Source: Acanthacorydalis orientalis
Taxonomy: Eukaryota; Arthropoda; Insecta; Megaloptera; Corydalidae
Reading direction: 5' to 3'
Length of the DNA stretch: 64,000 bases
NCBI GenBank assembly: GCA_034766995.1
Contig: CM068321.1
Span: forward strand, 8,107,526 to 8,171,525
Program-made: the position numbers and the translations under genes
Part shown: in pieces, positions 44,192 through 55,284 of the stretch
Position numbering within the stretch: the first letter of the stretch is position 1
Layout: every line of letters starts with the position of its first letter
The notes under the pieces: model-generated
The model's database searches: none
Told to the model about the DNA's origin: nothing
The model's input: only the letters and a program-made list of their open reading frames with translations

Positions 44192-46060
44192 TTAAAAAAA
44201 CATTTTCTTTATAAACATAATTAGTATATAAAGTCAAATACTTCAATTTTCTAATTAGACCGTCAAAATGTCTTAAAAAATGTCCAGTGTTTAAGTTTAT
44301 GCATATTATATTTGATAATTATTAATTGATATTTTTTTAGGAAAAACTTGTTATGTATACTAATTGAAGTTAATTATAATACATTATATATATATATTAA
44401 GAGATTGCATTGAACATATTTGTTTTTTGTGGTTTTTGAGCATTTATTTCAATAACAAAATGTGTAAATACATTAATCAAAGTATTTGCCATCGGAAGCT
44501 ATGGCTTTTTCCCACTTTTTTGGCAGAAGTTGAATTCCGCGACGAAAGAATGGTCTGTCTTTTTAACCAATCTATTCATGAATCTAATTTTCGACTTCTC
44601 CGTAGTTATAGAAATGTGTATATTCATAGCTTATCGCATTCCATTTTAATTCCATTATAGACTTCAAAATGACATAAGAAACATTTTTTACTATCCATAG
44701 CATACGTACCTAAATTCATCTGCACGTGAACAGCAGCTTTCAATGTAACAACCTCCTATTATGTATATATATATATATATATATATAATTTTAATGCTAC
44801 ACGCAAAAATAGTAAAAATTGGGTTATGAATCATTGTCACATATTTCAAAATTCACAATTTTAATTTTAAAATACAATTGGGAATTGATATCATGTCACA
44901 TAATTCCAAAAAATATTTACATTTGATAGGTTATGATATTCAGTCATATTATTTAAAAGTAGTACCTAATTAACAAATAATAATATAATAAACATGCTGT
45001 AATGTTTGTATTAAACATTATATTTTAGTAAATTGACTAATAAAAAATGGAATACTCTGCCAATAATAATTACTTGTATATTATTGTGTATTATACTGTG
45101 TAATATTTTTTAACTGACCCTAAATAAGTTATAAAAAAAATCTCACGTTGTCTTTCCTAAGTCTAATAGAAATTAATTTTCAGTTTCTGGTTTCAGTCTT
45201 CATTTTCAGTTATTGAATATTCTTTGTATTTTAAAAAAAATCATTCGATATTCTGTTCAATAAATAAAGGTTATATATTGTATGATTTTCACAAAATTAC
45301 AAAACGAATGAAAATATGTAAAGAAAATGATTTATTTTTGATCAACAAATATTTCTTTTTGATATCTTGATATTATTTTAATAAATGATATTTTAATGGT
45401 AAAAATAATTGAAATATTCTAAAAAATCAGTAAACAGAATAAAAAAAACTAAAATTGCTTATGAAAATGTAGTAATTTCTTTAAATATAAGTAACTAAAA
45501 TTGACTTGTCTTTTTTATTCACTACCATAAAAAATGACATAGTTAACCTTTCAAAAATTAAATGTCGTACGAACAATGTAAAAAATTCACATATAAAAAG
45601 ACATTAACGTGCGAACTAATTAAAAAATAATAGTCACATGAAGAATAATACACGTATTAAATTAAAAGAGATAATGAAAAATAGAAACACTATCATGAAA
45701 CACACAGGTTGATACGATGTGAACTTTAATTATAAAAGGTAAAGAAGAATGAATAGCGCACTGCTACCATTATTATTAAGTTTAATTAATGTGTATGTTG
45801 GTACAAAGGTGAAAGATGAGAAAATAGTTAGAATGTGACAGGTTATACATCAGATATTCTATATTGACAGCGGTTGTAATGACAGCGGCGTGCACGAATA
45901 TTGTCTTGATCAGTTCAGTTTTCGACATTGAAACATGTTTCATAGTTTCTGCACATCAATCAATTGATATTATTGTTTGAAAGTATTGGAAAATGATTTT
46001 TAATCGATAAGAAATATAAAAAATATAACTAGCATTCATGGAAGTAATTGTATTAAAAAA
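44192..46060. other. Anonymous AT-rich sequence
   Basis: A short TA tract lies at about 44762-44787. 45850-45960 is slightly less AT-rich ('GACAGCGGCGTGCACG'). No gene, element end or RNA recognised. Confidence 0.5.
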
Positions 46061-46064
46061 ATAA

Positions 46065-46400
46065 TTTAATTTTCACAAATGAACTCTTCACACCACAAAC
46101 AAAAACATTCTGGTCTAAAATGTTCAATAAATCATTATTGATCGGTTTTAATCGTTTCGTATCCCTATTTTTATACCAATGCCATCATCTTCAGAATAAT
46201 ATGATACAAAAAATCTGGTAATAATAAATTTAGTAGATTTTTCTGTCCTTTGGTGCAGAAAGACAAACTTTACCATCGAAATACATGTAAGTAATAATGA
46301 AAAATAATCAATAATAATTTATTGAAAATTTTAGACTAGAAAGTTTTCCAGGTTTGTGAGGTGAAAAAATAATTGATTTATGAAACTAAATTCATGCGTC
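46065..46400. repeat. FB1 foldback repeat, both arms present
   Basis: Forward arm about 46065-46200 ('TTTTCACAAATGAACTCTTC', 'CACACCACAAAC', 'GTTCAATAAATCATTATTGA', 'CCAATGCCATCATCTTCAGA') and inverted arm about 46260-46400 ('TTTACCATCGAAATACATGT', 'AATAATCAATAATAATTTAT', 'TTGTGAGGTGAAAAAATAAT'). The spacer is about 60-70 bp. This copy best shows that FB1 is a unit of two ~135 bp inverted arms. Confidence 0.7.
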
Positions 46401-47144
46401 ATAACTTTATTGTGATACAATTTATTAAATATATCTACAGATCTTACCAATACTTTGCTTTATATAATACTTTGCGCAACTTTTGACAGGCAGAATTTAA
46501 TAAAAATTATATATTTATTTTTATTCGCGAAGAAAATAATTTTCATTTCACCAAACCACTCGAAATTGTTTTCCAACAGTACGAAAAAACGTGGCATTCA
46601 GTTAACCTCCTGCATATTTAATTGATTTCACAGTTAGACTTTTTCACTGTACAAATTAACTTAAATTATTCATAACGTAAACATAAGTGCAAAGAGTCGT
46701 TGATAAATAATACACAGTTTGTGTATGAGAAATTTTTATACGACAATGAGATTTATGAAAGCGTATTACGCGTATTTATTAAATCAGAAGAAATGAATGG
46801 GTGAGTAGGTACTTGTTGTTTTTTTATAATTATAAAAAGTCGTTAGAGATTAGAGAAAATTTTAATAAAAATGCTTTATATTATGTCATTAACAATAAGT
46901 TGCTTCCTTAATTTAAATTTAAAATAATTCGATTTATTACAAACGTAATGTTTTTTTATATATCATTTTTTTGAAAGTCAAATCTCATTTTTAATAAATA
47001 ATATTTATCAGAAAGACTACAGTTATTCAGTTTTTATTGATAATCAAGATATTTACATAGATATTACATTAAAAAGAATAAAATAGTATTAAATAGTGAA
47101 AACTTATATAGCTATCTTGTATTAGTTATTTACACACATACACA
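46401..47144. other. Anonymous AT-rich sequence
   Basis: Nothing recognised. Confidence 0.5.
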
Positions 47145-47166
47145 CATGCAAATATATATATATACA

Positions 47167-47204
<38 letters not shown>

Positions 47205-47210
47205 TATATG
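47132..47210. repeat. (CACA)n/(TA)n microsatellite
   Basis: ACACACATACACACATGCA followed by TA tracts with CATGCA interruptions. Confidence 0.9.
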
Positions 47211-47321
47211 AAAACTGTGGAAAAGAGAGGCACTGAATCGAACAAAATGGAAAATCATGGAAGAGGCCTTTATCCAGCAGTGGATTGACAGGGGCTGAAG
47301 ATGATGATGATGATGATGTAC
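47210..47321 (+). mobile_element. LINE 3' end with (GAT)n tail
   Basis: Short plus-strand frame reads 'WKREALNRTKWKIMEEAFI' and 'QQWIDRG' then a stop. This is the C-terminal signature (A.dR.kW....EEAf) of RTE-type endonuclease-reverse transcriptases. It is followed at once by six GAT units (about 47301-47320), as expected for the short-repeat 3' tail of such LINEs. The extreme 5' truncation leaves only about 110 bp. Confidence 0.7.
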
Positions 47322-47322
47322 A

Positions 47323-47323
<1 letters not shown>

Positions 47324-47382
<59 letters not shown>

Positions 47383-47383
47383 A
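47324..47383. repeat. Self-complementary (CT)n(TA)n(GA)n microsatellite
   Basis: About 16 bp CT, about 20 bp TA, about 24 bp GA: the CT and GA parts can pair, giving a hairpin-forming microsatellite. Confidence 0.95.
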
Positions 47384-48026
47384 AAAACGTTTGGAATAAA
47401 TTTAATAAAATTGAACAAATTACTCGAAAATAACTGTAGATATTTTCAGAGGAAAAATGCATGATCAGCGTTGGTTAACAATGAAATATTCTGGATATGC
47501 AAATATTCCAATACTGCCGGTTGGATTGATAAGGATTAATTTTCTTTTAAAAAAGGCACCGAATTAATTTGTACTCGTAATAGTTATAATGAACTACTTT
47601 AAATATCTAGTACGACAAAGAATTATTTGTCAAATATCTAGATATATTTTGTTAAAGAAGAGAAAATATACATCTAAAAGTATGTAGAAATCCATAATGA
47701 AATAGATGCTATAAAAAGAATGCTTGTTTGTTGAAGACATACTGTTAAGAAAAATACATAAAATTTATTATATGCATTGTTTGAATACTTAAATTGATTG
47801 AGATTCATCCATTCATTCTAACAAACATTATCCTACGTTTTACTTCACTTGTATTTTAAATCACTGTCGTGAAGTAATTCATGTTAGCTACCGATCTTAT
47901 CTCAAAGTTATTTTTCTTTTAGATTCGATTTCGTTTTTCTTTTTTCCTAGTACTACATTCTGACAATTTCTTTAAAATTGTAACTACATTGAATTGATTG
48001 CATTCATTTTTTTCTAAAAAAAACTA

Positions 48027-48027
<1 letters not shown>
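47384..48027. other. Anonymous AT-rich sequence
   Basis: Nothing recognised. Confidence 0.5.
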
Positions 48028-48110
<83 letters not shown>

Positions 48111-48111
48111 T
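48028..48111. repeat. Compound (TA)n(GA)n microsatellite
   Basis: About 48 bp TA followed by about 31 bp GA. Confidence 0.95.
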
Positions 48112-48129
48112 AAATAAATTTATTTTCGA

Positions 48130-48265
48130 AAATGATTTTTCACTTCACAAGTACTAAAAAGTTTTCTGTTAAAAAATTTACAATAAATCATTATTAATCA
48201 TTTTTAGTTACATGCATTTCAGTAGTAATACCATCCTTTTCAGAACGTTAAGATGCACAATGTAC
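48130..48265 (+). repeat. FB1 repeat, single arm
   Basis: 'TTTTTCACTTCACAAGTACT', 'ACAATAAATCATTATTAATC', 'GCATTTCAGTAGTAATACCA', 'TCCTTTTCAGAACG' in forward-arm order. Confidence 0.6.
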
Positions 48266-49260
48266 AGTTTTTAACCTGATTATTTTCATAAGTGTCATTT
48301 AAGCATATTCAGGAATTTTTTTTGTCTAAAAATCACGTCAAGATGACTAATATTGGAAAAATACAAATAAAATGAATTGAAAACTTTAGAGATTATATAT
48401 TTTCTGGATCAGTAAAAAAATACTTCTAGTCTCTGTGTTCGGAAACACTGGTAGAAAACCACGAGATAGTATCTAACTGAACACCACAAATTTGCTTCGA
48501 CAATGAGCGGTTTAACACGAGTATTTGCGGTGCTACAAAATGTTCCACAAATGGAAACACAGATATTCATAAGGTCGCAGTAAAAAGTGTATGAACCGAC
48601 ATATTGACAACAATACATTTCCTCTTGTATGAAAGCTCTCTATTAATGAGTTGTTTTAGTTTCATTTCAGATAACTGATTTTGACCCACGTAAGTGTAGA
48701 TCCTGTATGTTCTACACTCAAGAAAAGTAGATCATAAAAGACACAATTACATAGTATAAGTAAATAGCTAAACTTCTATAAATTGAATTACCTTTCACTG
48801 TCCGAATAAGAGAAAATTCAAGTTGTAAAAAAAGCTTTTGTTTGTAAAATAACAAATAAAATTATCTGTTCGATAACTCTTTTATTAATTTTTCAAGTAA
48901 ATGACATATTTATATATTCTGAAAAAATAATACATAACTGTTAAGATCGTAGCAGAATCGAAGCAGAGAGCAGAAAGTACAGATTAGAAAAAAAGGGGAG
49001 TTAATTTATTTGTATTGAAGCTTACACAAGTAAAGCAGTGACAGAGATTTGCGGAAATAATGTCCTTTTTAATCATTCTATTTTCTAAAAATTCTATCAC
49101 TAATTAATGAAGCCATATGAAGAAACTGAAAATTACCAAAAAATATTTATTATAAAGTTTCGTTCTAAAATGTGTTTTCTTTTATTTAATGATGGTAATT
49201 GATAGAAATTCTTACATGTTTTTAGAATTTATTCATGATGTTAAATAAATATATGCAAAT
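48266..49260. other. Anonymous AT-rich sequence
   Basis: 48420-48700 is somewhat less AT-rich; the 69-codon minus-strand frame there has no recognised motif. Confidence 0.45.
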
Positions 49261-49284
49261 ATAAAAATGACAGTGAGTCTTCCA

Positions 49285-49380
49285 CTGTTTTCATCTAGGC
49301 ATAGAAAGCAGTACCGCGCTGAACTTCTGCCATTATCTCCCTCAGCTTAGATTCTGTCACGGCCTTTAATTATAAATAAA
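49285..49380. other. Possible short terminal exon, strand uncertain
   Basis: Plus-strand reading: an excellent acceptor (pyrimidine-rich run ending ATCTAG at 49298), then a short frame 'HRKQYRAELLPLSPSA' with TAG at 49348-49350 and AATAAA at 49375-49380. Minus-strand reading: an equally convincing open segment 'KAVTESKLREIMAEVQRGTA' followed by FYA and a stop (49369 to 49295). GC content over these ~70 bp is well above the surroundings. Neither peptide was recognised, and no upstream exon was found. It could be host coding exon, UTR or chance. Confidence 0.25.
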
Positions 49381-50231
49381 CAGTTATTATAAAAACTTCA
49401 TTCTTTTCAACATTCTTTTTGGAAAATAATCTGTAATAAATATCTTTTTTTTATTTTTTAATTTTAATTTCGTAAAATATCTCAATGTCAATTAAACAAG
49501 TCAATTGCATCTTCTTCAATCAGAAAAATAATAGTAATATTTTAGTTAATGTTAATAATATAGCTAGAGCATCTGGAACTCCTCTAAAAAACGGGTACCG
49601 AGCATTGAAGAAATCGAATCGCATAGCTCGAATTATATTAATGTTTGTGGGATCGTGGTATATTTAAAAGTGGTGAAACAATTTCCATATCTTTCAAATA
49701 GGGCCGGATCTTGTAGTTCATCCAGCGGAACTACAGAGTGCTCGCAAAGCAACCTCTTTGTGGCTTGTGTGTTTAAAATGCAGTGTTTTAACGCATTTAG
49801 CTAATATAACAGCAATGTTATTTTATACTTTATTTTATTTTTTTCCAAAACTGTTCAAATTTTCTTAATATTATTTATAAAAAAATCAATTGACCAAGAC
49901 TAGTTAACCATAGACATTTCTTTTATGTTCATATTAAACTTATCAATAACACATTCTATACTATTGTGTTGAACGTTTGTAGTTTTTCCTTTTACAAATC
50001 TATATTATCAGGGAAATCTATCAAATTACATAGATTTTATAATTACTGAAAGAACATAATTTTATTTCCAATCCCTGTCTTCAAATGTTATTGTAATTGA
50101 TTTAGAAAATTTTATAGTTTTAGAAGTTGACTGCTTTAAAAAATCATCTATAAAAACAGAATTTTAATCTTTAATTAAAAAAACTGACTGTGATTTTCAT
50201 AATCGTTTTTTCTTTGTCAATGTCAGCATTG
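49381..50231. other. Anonymous AT-rich sequence
   Basis: A GC-raised patch at 49690-49770 ('GCTCGCAAAGCAACCTCTTT') has no open frame of note. A 60-codon frame at 49485-49667 has no motif. Confidence 0.45.
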
Positions 50232-50233
50232 TA

Positions 50234-50793
50234 TTAGGTTGATAGAAAAATGTTTGCGGTTCATGACCTTCAAATCCACAAATATTTTTCTATTTTTTGG
50301 TTTCCTTAACTGTTTTAAGTGGTCCAAAACTGTTGGATGACTGACACCTAACTTGTATGCAAGCTCTCGAATTGTTGTGTGATTCTGATTCAAATAACGC
50401 CTTCAGTTAATTGTTATGAACTGAAGGACGCCCGCGACCTTCTTCATCTTCAAGGCTCTCGTCCCCGACACAACATTTTTGGAACCACCATTGTACCGTA
50501 CGTTTCTTAACAGTCCCACATCAAAAGAATTGTTTAGTTTACGAGTAATTTCTGTTTCTTTACCGCCCGTTCTGATGGTAAAAAATTACTCCTGTTTGCT
50601 TCTTTTCCATCTTTAATTCAATTGCTCAGTTTGAAGCAAAATTAATAATAAAACCAAAGTTGATGTCACCAAAATAGAAACCGGAAAATGCACTTTAATT
50701 GATATTAAGATGAACATGAAAGGACATTTTCATTTAAAAAGTAAGGTTAGAATTCAGAAAACAAAAACCGCAATTATTTTCTTACCAGCCTGA
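50234..50793 (-). mobile_element. Internally deleted cecropia-type mariner (copy 9)
   Basis: Left end TTAGGTTGATAG after TA; right end CTTACCAGCCTGA before TA. The minus strand holds the DNA-binding region ('NHTTIREL' near 50365-50390, 'VSHPTVLDHLKQ' near 50310-50345, 'EEGRGRPSVHN' near 50420-50455), broken by small indels. No catalytic half. Length 560 bp. Confidence 0.9.
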
Positions 50794-50814
50794 TACTATT
50801 GATTTAAAAATGTG

Positions 50815-51050
50815 TTGTCTTGATGGTCTACATTTCTTTAGATCACTTGAGTTTCTATCCTCCATTAATAGTTGTAGGACATGTGACATACTCAGATAAA
50901 TTTAAGATAACTGACAGTTATCTGAATCAAATCATCTCTTTATTAAAAAGTTATGTAAAATCTACTTGAATATAGTATACATTCGAAACTTAGCTATGAA
51001 AAATATAAATTTAAGTAGTCCCAAATGGTTGGTGGATAACTATGACAACA
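50815..51050. repeat. FB2 foldback repeat, diverged copy
   Basis: Left arm 'TTTAGATCACTTGAGTTTCT', 'TTAATAGTTGTAGGACATGT'; right arm 'CTACTTGAATATAGTATACA', 'TTCGAAACTTAGCTATGAAA', 'AAGTAGTCCCAAATGG'. It also contains a nested hairpin GATAACTGACAGTTATC near 50908-50925. It matches the 17.05 and 21.69 kb copies. Confidence 0.55.
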
Positions 51051-51069
51051 CGTAAACAGAATTACAGAT

Positions 51070-51235
51070 ATAAAAACACAATTATAATTTAAGTTAAAAG
51101 ATCCGACGGATATCCAGGTTTTTTGAAACTTTTCCTGGATTTGAGCACGAATAGCGCGATCGCCTACTGAGCCATAAGCTGATCTTTTACCATATGCCGA
51201 CTCTGGCTGTTGTCGGGGCACTTTCTGCCCCTAGG
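51070..51235 (-). other. Coding-like GC-raised island, unrecognised
   Basis: The minus strand has an open stretch reading 'PRQQPESAYGKRSAYGSVGD' then 'RAIRAQIQEKFQKTWISVGS'. Codon-like composition, an internal 'SAYG' repeat and a basic/amphipathic helix-like segment make it look protein-derived. A TAG lies just upstream (in 'CCCTAGGGG'), and the frame ends downstream in AT-rich sequence. A small hairpin GGGGCA/TGCCCC lies at 51214-51230. It could be a host pseudogene piece, an exon, or part of a retroelement gag-like protein; no family was recognised. Confidence 0.3.
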
Positions 51236-52137
51236 GACGGCCACTATACAGCTTAAAAATTTTCTTTTTTACCATAGGCTGATCAGAAACACCGTTAATT
51301 CGTGCAAAAAAAAAATTAAAAGATCTTAAGAATTGTATTATCTCTTAAATTATTTCAATATGTAAAATGAGATTCTAGGTTTTAAGTAAAGATCGATAAG
51401 TATTTTTTTCACTTATCAATTTTTATTAATGACTTTCATGTTTTTTTATAAAATATACAAAAACACACTTATTAAACATAAAATAAATAGAAAGATCAAA
51501 CTGAAACCTACAAATATTCAATTGACTACTGGTTAAAATACTTTATTTCCGAGTTAAGCGAATGGCCAGCAACAGAGTATAAAAAAGTATATCAACTGAA
51601 CTCACACCTGAAATCTATTAGACGTAATAGATGATATTTTTTTTCTCGAACGGATGACTAATGCGGATTTTTATTTACTTGCGAGAGACATTATATTACA
51701 GTGACCTTGTTGCTTTATTCAACGCTTCGAAATAACGTCCGTGAACGAGATTTATCTAGTCACAATTAGTAATAGTGTTTGTGTATACTGAGAAAACAGT
51801 AAATAACGCCTTTCGTTATAGTCTATATGTTGTTTGTTTTTATAATTAACGGTCGTAAATATTGTCGCCGGTGGATTTATTCCGAAATATTCAAAGTGGA
51901 AATACAAATTTTAACAAAATATAATTTCATAATTCGAAATATAAATATAAACTTAATACAGTATTTTTGCTCCGTACCTACACTTAAAATAAAATGTTTC
52001 CATTGAGAGAAAAGTATGAATGTTTTTATATAATCGAAAATATATACTACTTGTGTTATTAACAATTACTTTTCTATATTTAAACGTTTTTCATAATTTT
52101 CATGTTATAGTAAAACAATAAATAAATTAATTTTCTT
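51236..52137. other. Anonymous AT-rich sequence
   Basis: 51630-51860 is slightly GC-raised (CpG sites around AACGTCCGTGAACGAG). No exon, promoter arrangement or element end was recognised. Confidence 0.45.
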
Positions 52138-52141
52138 TTAA

Positions 52142-53105
52142 CCCCTTAAGCGTTTTGTTTTATTTTGAGAATGTGCACTGGTGTGCTTAATTATTTCTAG
52201 GTGATGACGAGTATACTCGACGAAAACACAGTAATTGCATTTGCTGTAAAATTGAGTTAAATTATAACAAAATTATAAATTTTTTGGGGTTGTTTTTTTG
52301 AAAATTTTTTCATTTTATCGGTAAGTAATTCACAAAACGTATTTCATTACTGTTTGTTGACATCCATTTTTTTAATCTTGAATGTTGTTTCAAATTCAGG
52401 CGACTTTCCTAATATTGCGCAGCATATAAATTAGTTTGCTCCACTGTTATGTTTAGTAAGTCATAATCTAAACATTTTTCCATATAGAACAGACATTTGG
52501 TTTTTGACGAATGGGAAATAGTGAAAGTTGGACCAGAACGAGCAGTAAATTTAAATGGTGCTCACTCTCCACCTCTAATATTTCATTGTACATTTGAATT
52601 TTTATTTTCTTTATGTAGTTCATTATCTTCTTCATCCTCATCACTACTTTTATCAGAAGACGTTGAAATTACTGATATTCTTTTCTGTCCTTGTATGTAA
52701 AACCGCATCTTCATTATCTTCTTCAACCTCATTACTATTTTCATCAGAAAACGTTACAGGTGCATCGTTCTTTGTTTTGATCTAAAGATATATTTTCATC
52801 ACTATCAGTAAAACTCATCTGGGAGGATAAATAAAAACATTATTCATTTCACAAGTTTTTCTTTTACACCCTATATAATACTTTCTCTAGATAGCAGGTG
52901 TAAGATTCACGAAACAAAGAGAAAACTGTTTAGAAATGTTCTAAAATGTGATAAAATTACTAATATATATTTTTTTAACTAAATTTTACAATAAATAGCA
53001 AAAATGAATTTTTTTCTACTATAATCAACATCTAGTATAATCAACATTAAACAAAAAGAATCCATGTTTTTATGTCGAGCATACTCAGCATAAACGCTTA
53101 AGGGG
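52142..53105 (-). mobile_element. piggyBac-like deletion derivative (copy B)
   Basis: TTAA on both sides (52138-52141, 53106-53109). Ends CCCCTTAAGCGTTT and AAACGCTTAAGGGG are perfect 14 bp inverse copies. Subterminal CGAGTATACTCG lies at about 52208-52219, with a degenerate version near the other end. It is the inverse-oriented sister of copy A: same acidic duplication, same 'W.PT' region and, at its coding end, the same internal deletion junction. 964 bp. Confidence 0.92.
52240..52818 (-). pseudogene. piggyBac transposase N-terminal fragment (copy B)
   Basis: Minus-strand homologue of the 12718-13287 fragment, starting at ATG 52818 ('MSFTDSDENIS'). Two acidic blocks from duplicated DNA lie at about 52612-52655 and 52700-52750; the homologue of 'VEQTNLY' is near 52425-52450 and of 'KKWMSTNSNEIRF' near 52330-52375. 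Small indels and stops interrupt it. After the 'NEIRF.NYL' region it runs into the same non-family tail as copy A, which places the deletion in a shared ancestor. Catalytic core absent. Confidence 0.8.
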
Positions 53106-53177
53106 TTAATCAAACAAATATTTTTCTATAAAAACAACCCATATTGTTCATGTATCTCTCAAATTCATAATGTAATA

Positions 53178-54433
53178 TTGGTTTGGTAGAAAAATAATTG
53201 TGGTTTATGACCTTCAAATTCATATATATTTTTCTCAACTAATAATCAATCTTATTAATTGAAGTAAGCACCATTATAATCGACATGTTTTTGACAATTA
53301 ATTATTCCAAGTTTATTTATTTCGGTGGTGTAAAATTCAGGAGTTGATAAAATTTTGAAATGCACTTTCAACAACAGCTTGGTTGTTGAAGAGCTTACCC
53401 TACAAGAAGTGATCGAAATGCTTAAACCAGTGATAATCTGTTGGCGAGATGTCTGATGAGTATGGTGGATGAGGCAATGTTTCATAGTCCAATTCATTCA
53501 AATTTTGGACGGTCAATCGTGTGACGTGTGGTCGAACATTATCGTGCAACAAGATTGGACCTTTTCGATTGACCAGTGCGGGGACCAGACGTCACAATAC
53601 TTGATATATTTTATCGATTTCTTGACAATAACTTGACAATGGTTTCGATAGGATTCAAAAAATTATAGTGGATTATACCGAGCGCATACCACCAAACAGT
53701 CGATATAATTTTCTTTTGATATAATTTCGATTTCACGAAATGCTTTGGGGCTTCATTTTTGTCCAACGATTGTGCAGGCTGTTTCTGTTGTCGTAAAGGA
53801 TCTACTTTTCGTCACACGTTACCAATACGAGTTACAAGAAATGGATCATTTCTGATATATAAAAGAAGCGTAGAACGAATTTTTTTGATTTTCATTCAGT
53901 TCGTGCGGTATCCATTTATCAAAAGTTTTTGTTTTTCCTATCTGTTTTAAGTGGTCCAGAACTGTTGGATGACTAACGTTTAACTTTTTCACGAGCTCTC
54001 GAATTGTTGTGAGTGGTTCTGATTCAACTAACTCCTTCAGTTGATCGTTATGAACTGAAGGACGCCTGCGACCTTCTTCATGTTCAAGGCTCTCGTCCCC
54101 AGCACGAAATTTTTGGAACCGCCATTACACCGCACATTCGTTAAAAGCACCCACACCAAAAGTTAGTTAGTTAACGAACAGTTTCTATTTTACCACCCGT
54201 TTTGAACTCATACAAAACGTTCCTCTCATTTGCTTCTTTTCCATCTTTAATTACATAGTCCAATTTGAAGCAAAATTAATAATAAAACCAAAGTCTATGT
54301 TATCAAAACACAGACCGAGAAACGCATTTTCAAATTATATTAACATGAACACGATTAAATGACACTTTCATTGAAAAAAAATTAAAGTTGTAATTCAGAA
54401 AACAAAAACTGCATTATTTTCCTACCAATCTAA
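53178..54433 (-). mobile_element. Full-length cecropia-type mariner, parent type of the short copies
   Basis: Left end TTGGTTTGGTAG after TA; right end TTCCTACCAATCTAA before TA; 1256 bp. On the minus strand both transposase halves are present. The DNA-binding half (about 53940-54250) is almost the same as that of the ~560 bp copies ('EEGRRRPSVHNDQLKELVES' near 54020-54080). The catalytic half lies at about 53250-53930. The first ~60 and last ~490 bp align with the short copies, so those arose by loss of the ~700 bp between. Confidence 0.92.
53255..54245 (-). pseudogene. Cecropia-type mariner transposase, broken
   Basis: Order on the minus strand: paired-like DNA-binding region; then 'RNDPFLVTRI' near 53820-53850, where the family reads NdPFLdrIVT.DEKW but the first catalytic Asp segment is corrupted; 'WWYALGIIHYNFLNP' near 53650-53700; 'ILLHDNVRPHVT' near 53525-53560 with the second Asp; 'LDYETLPHPPYSSD' near 53460-53490; then 'KHVDYNGAYFN' at the C-terminus ending at about 53255. 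Many stops and frame changes; inactive. Similarity in every motif is to the human Hsmar1/cecropia group rather than to the mauritiana copy at 36.6 kb. Confidence 0.88.
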
Positions 54434-54494
54434 TATTTAATAATTTTCTTCTCAAAACTCAACCCCATCCGAAGTTTACTGGCTATGTTCACAT

Positions 54495-54640
54495 TCATAA
54501 ACGAATTCTTTGTTCACCTCACAAACCACAAAGAATTTTTCAGACTAAAAATATTCAATAAATGACTATTAATCATTTTTAATTGTTAGTTATGAGCATT
54601 TCTATGACAATGGCATCATCGTCAGAGCACCAAGGTACAT
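54495..54640 (+). repeat. FB1 repeat, single arm
   Basis: 'TTCATAAACGAATTCTTTGT', 'TCACCTCACAAACCACAAAG', 'TTCAATAAATGACTATTAAT', 'CAATGGCATCATCGTCAGAG' and CACCAAGG. The cleanest forward arm in the window. Confidence 0.7.
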
Positions 54641-54880
54641 AAATAAAATGTCTTATACATATAATTTGACCATCATAATGTAAACATTTCTAATGAAAAT
54701 TATGTTTTCTCTCAATTTCAGTATTTTCATGAAATGTAGCTCTTTTATGAATGATTTTTGTTTATAAAAGCAATCTATATTTGATCCTAGATTTTATTTC
54801 ATCGTAGATAACTTTTTCATCGGCATTCCAACTCCTAAGTTTACCTAAACCTCCGTATCTAACACATATCTTCTTTTCAA
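54641..54880. other. Anonymous AT-rich sequence
   Basis: Nothing recognised. Confidence 0.45.
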
Positions 54881-54900
54881 AACCGGCTTAAAAGCCGGTT
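54881..54900. repeat. 9 bp perfect hairpin next to a mariner fragment
   Basis: AACCGGCTT-AA-AAGCCGGTT, GC-rich in AT-rich surroundings, ending exactly where similarity to the mariner end begins. Confidence 0.85.
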
Positions 54901-54997
54901 ATTAACATAAATACGATGAAATGACACTTTCATTGAAAAAATTAAGGTTAGAATTCAGGTTAAAACAAAAACCGCAATTATTTTCCTACTAACCTAA
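54901..54997. mobile_element. Cecropia-type mariner end fragment
   Basis: 'ATTAACATAAATACGATGAA', 'ATGACACTTTCATTGAAAAA', 'CCGCAATTATTTTCCTACTA' and ACCTAA match the last ~97 bp of the ~560 bp copies, with TA at the border. The other end is absent. Confidence 0.85.
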
Positions 54998-54999
54998 TA

Positions 55000-55284
55000 G
55001 TTAATAGTACTTAAGTAACCTAGCAGAGTAGGGTTAAACATATATTCCTGTTAGTTTTTTTTAATTTGATATCGGTGTCCGTTATAGTAATTCTAAATAA
55101 TATTCAGCTGTAAGTTGAACACGAAGTAGAATTCTAATGAAATACTCGATAATTAAGATTCTTTACTAGCAGGCAATATTTCAATTGCTATTCTCATTAA
55201 ATGCAAAACGATACGTGCATCCAACACTCTATTTATAACAAACGAATGCAAAAGACACTAAGGGGTCGATGTATTTGAAATCGA
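55000..55284. other. Anonymous AT-rich sequence
   Basis: Nothing recognised. Confidence 0.45.

Noticed and set aside
49690..49775. Possible tRNA-like sequence ('GTAGTTCATCCAGCGG')
   Set aside because: Superficial B-box resemblance only; no acceptor stem pairing and no A box at the right distance.
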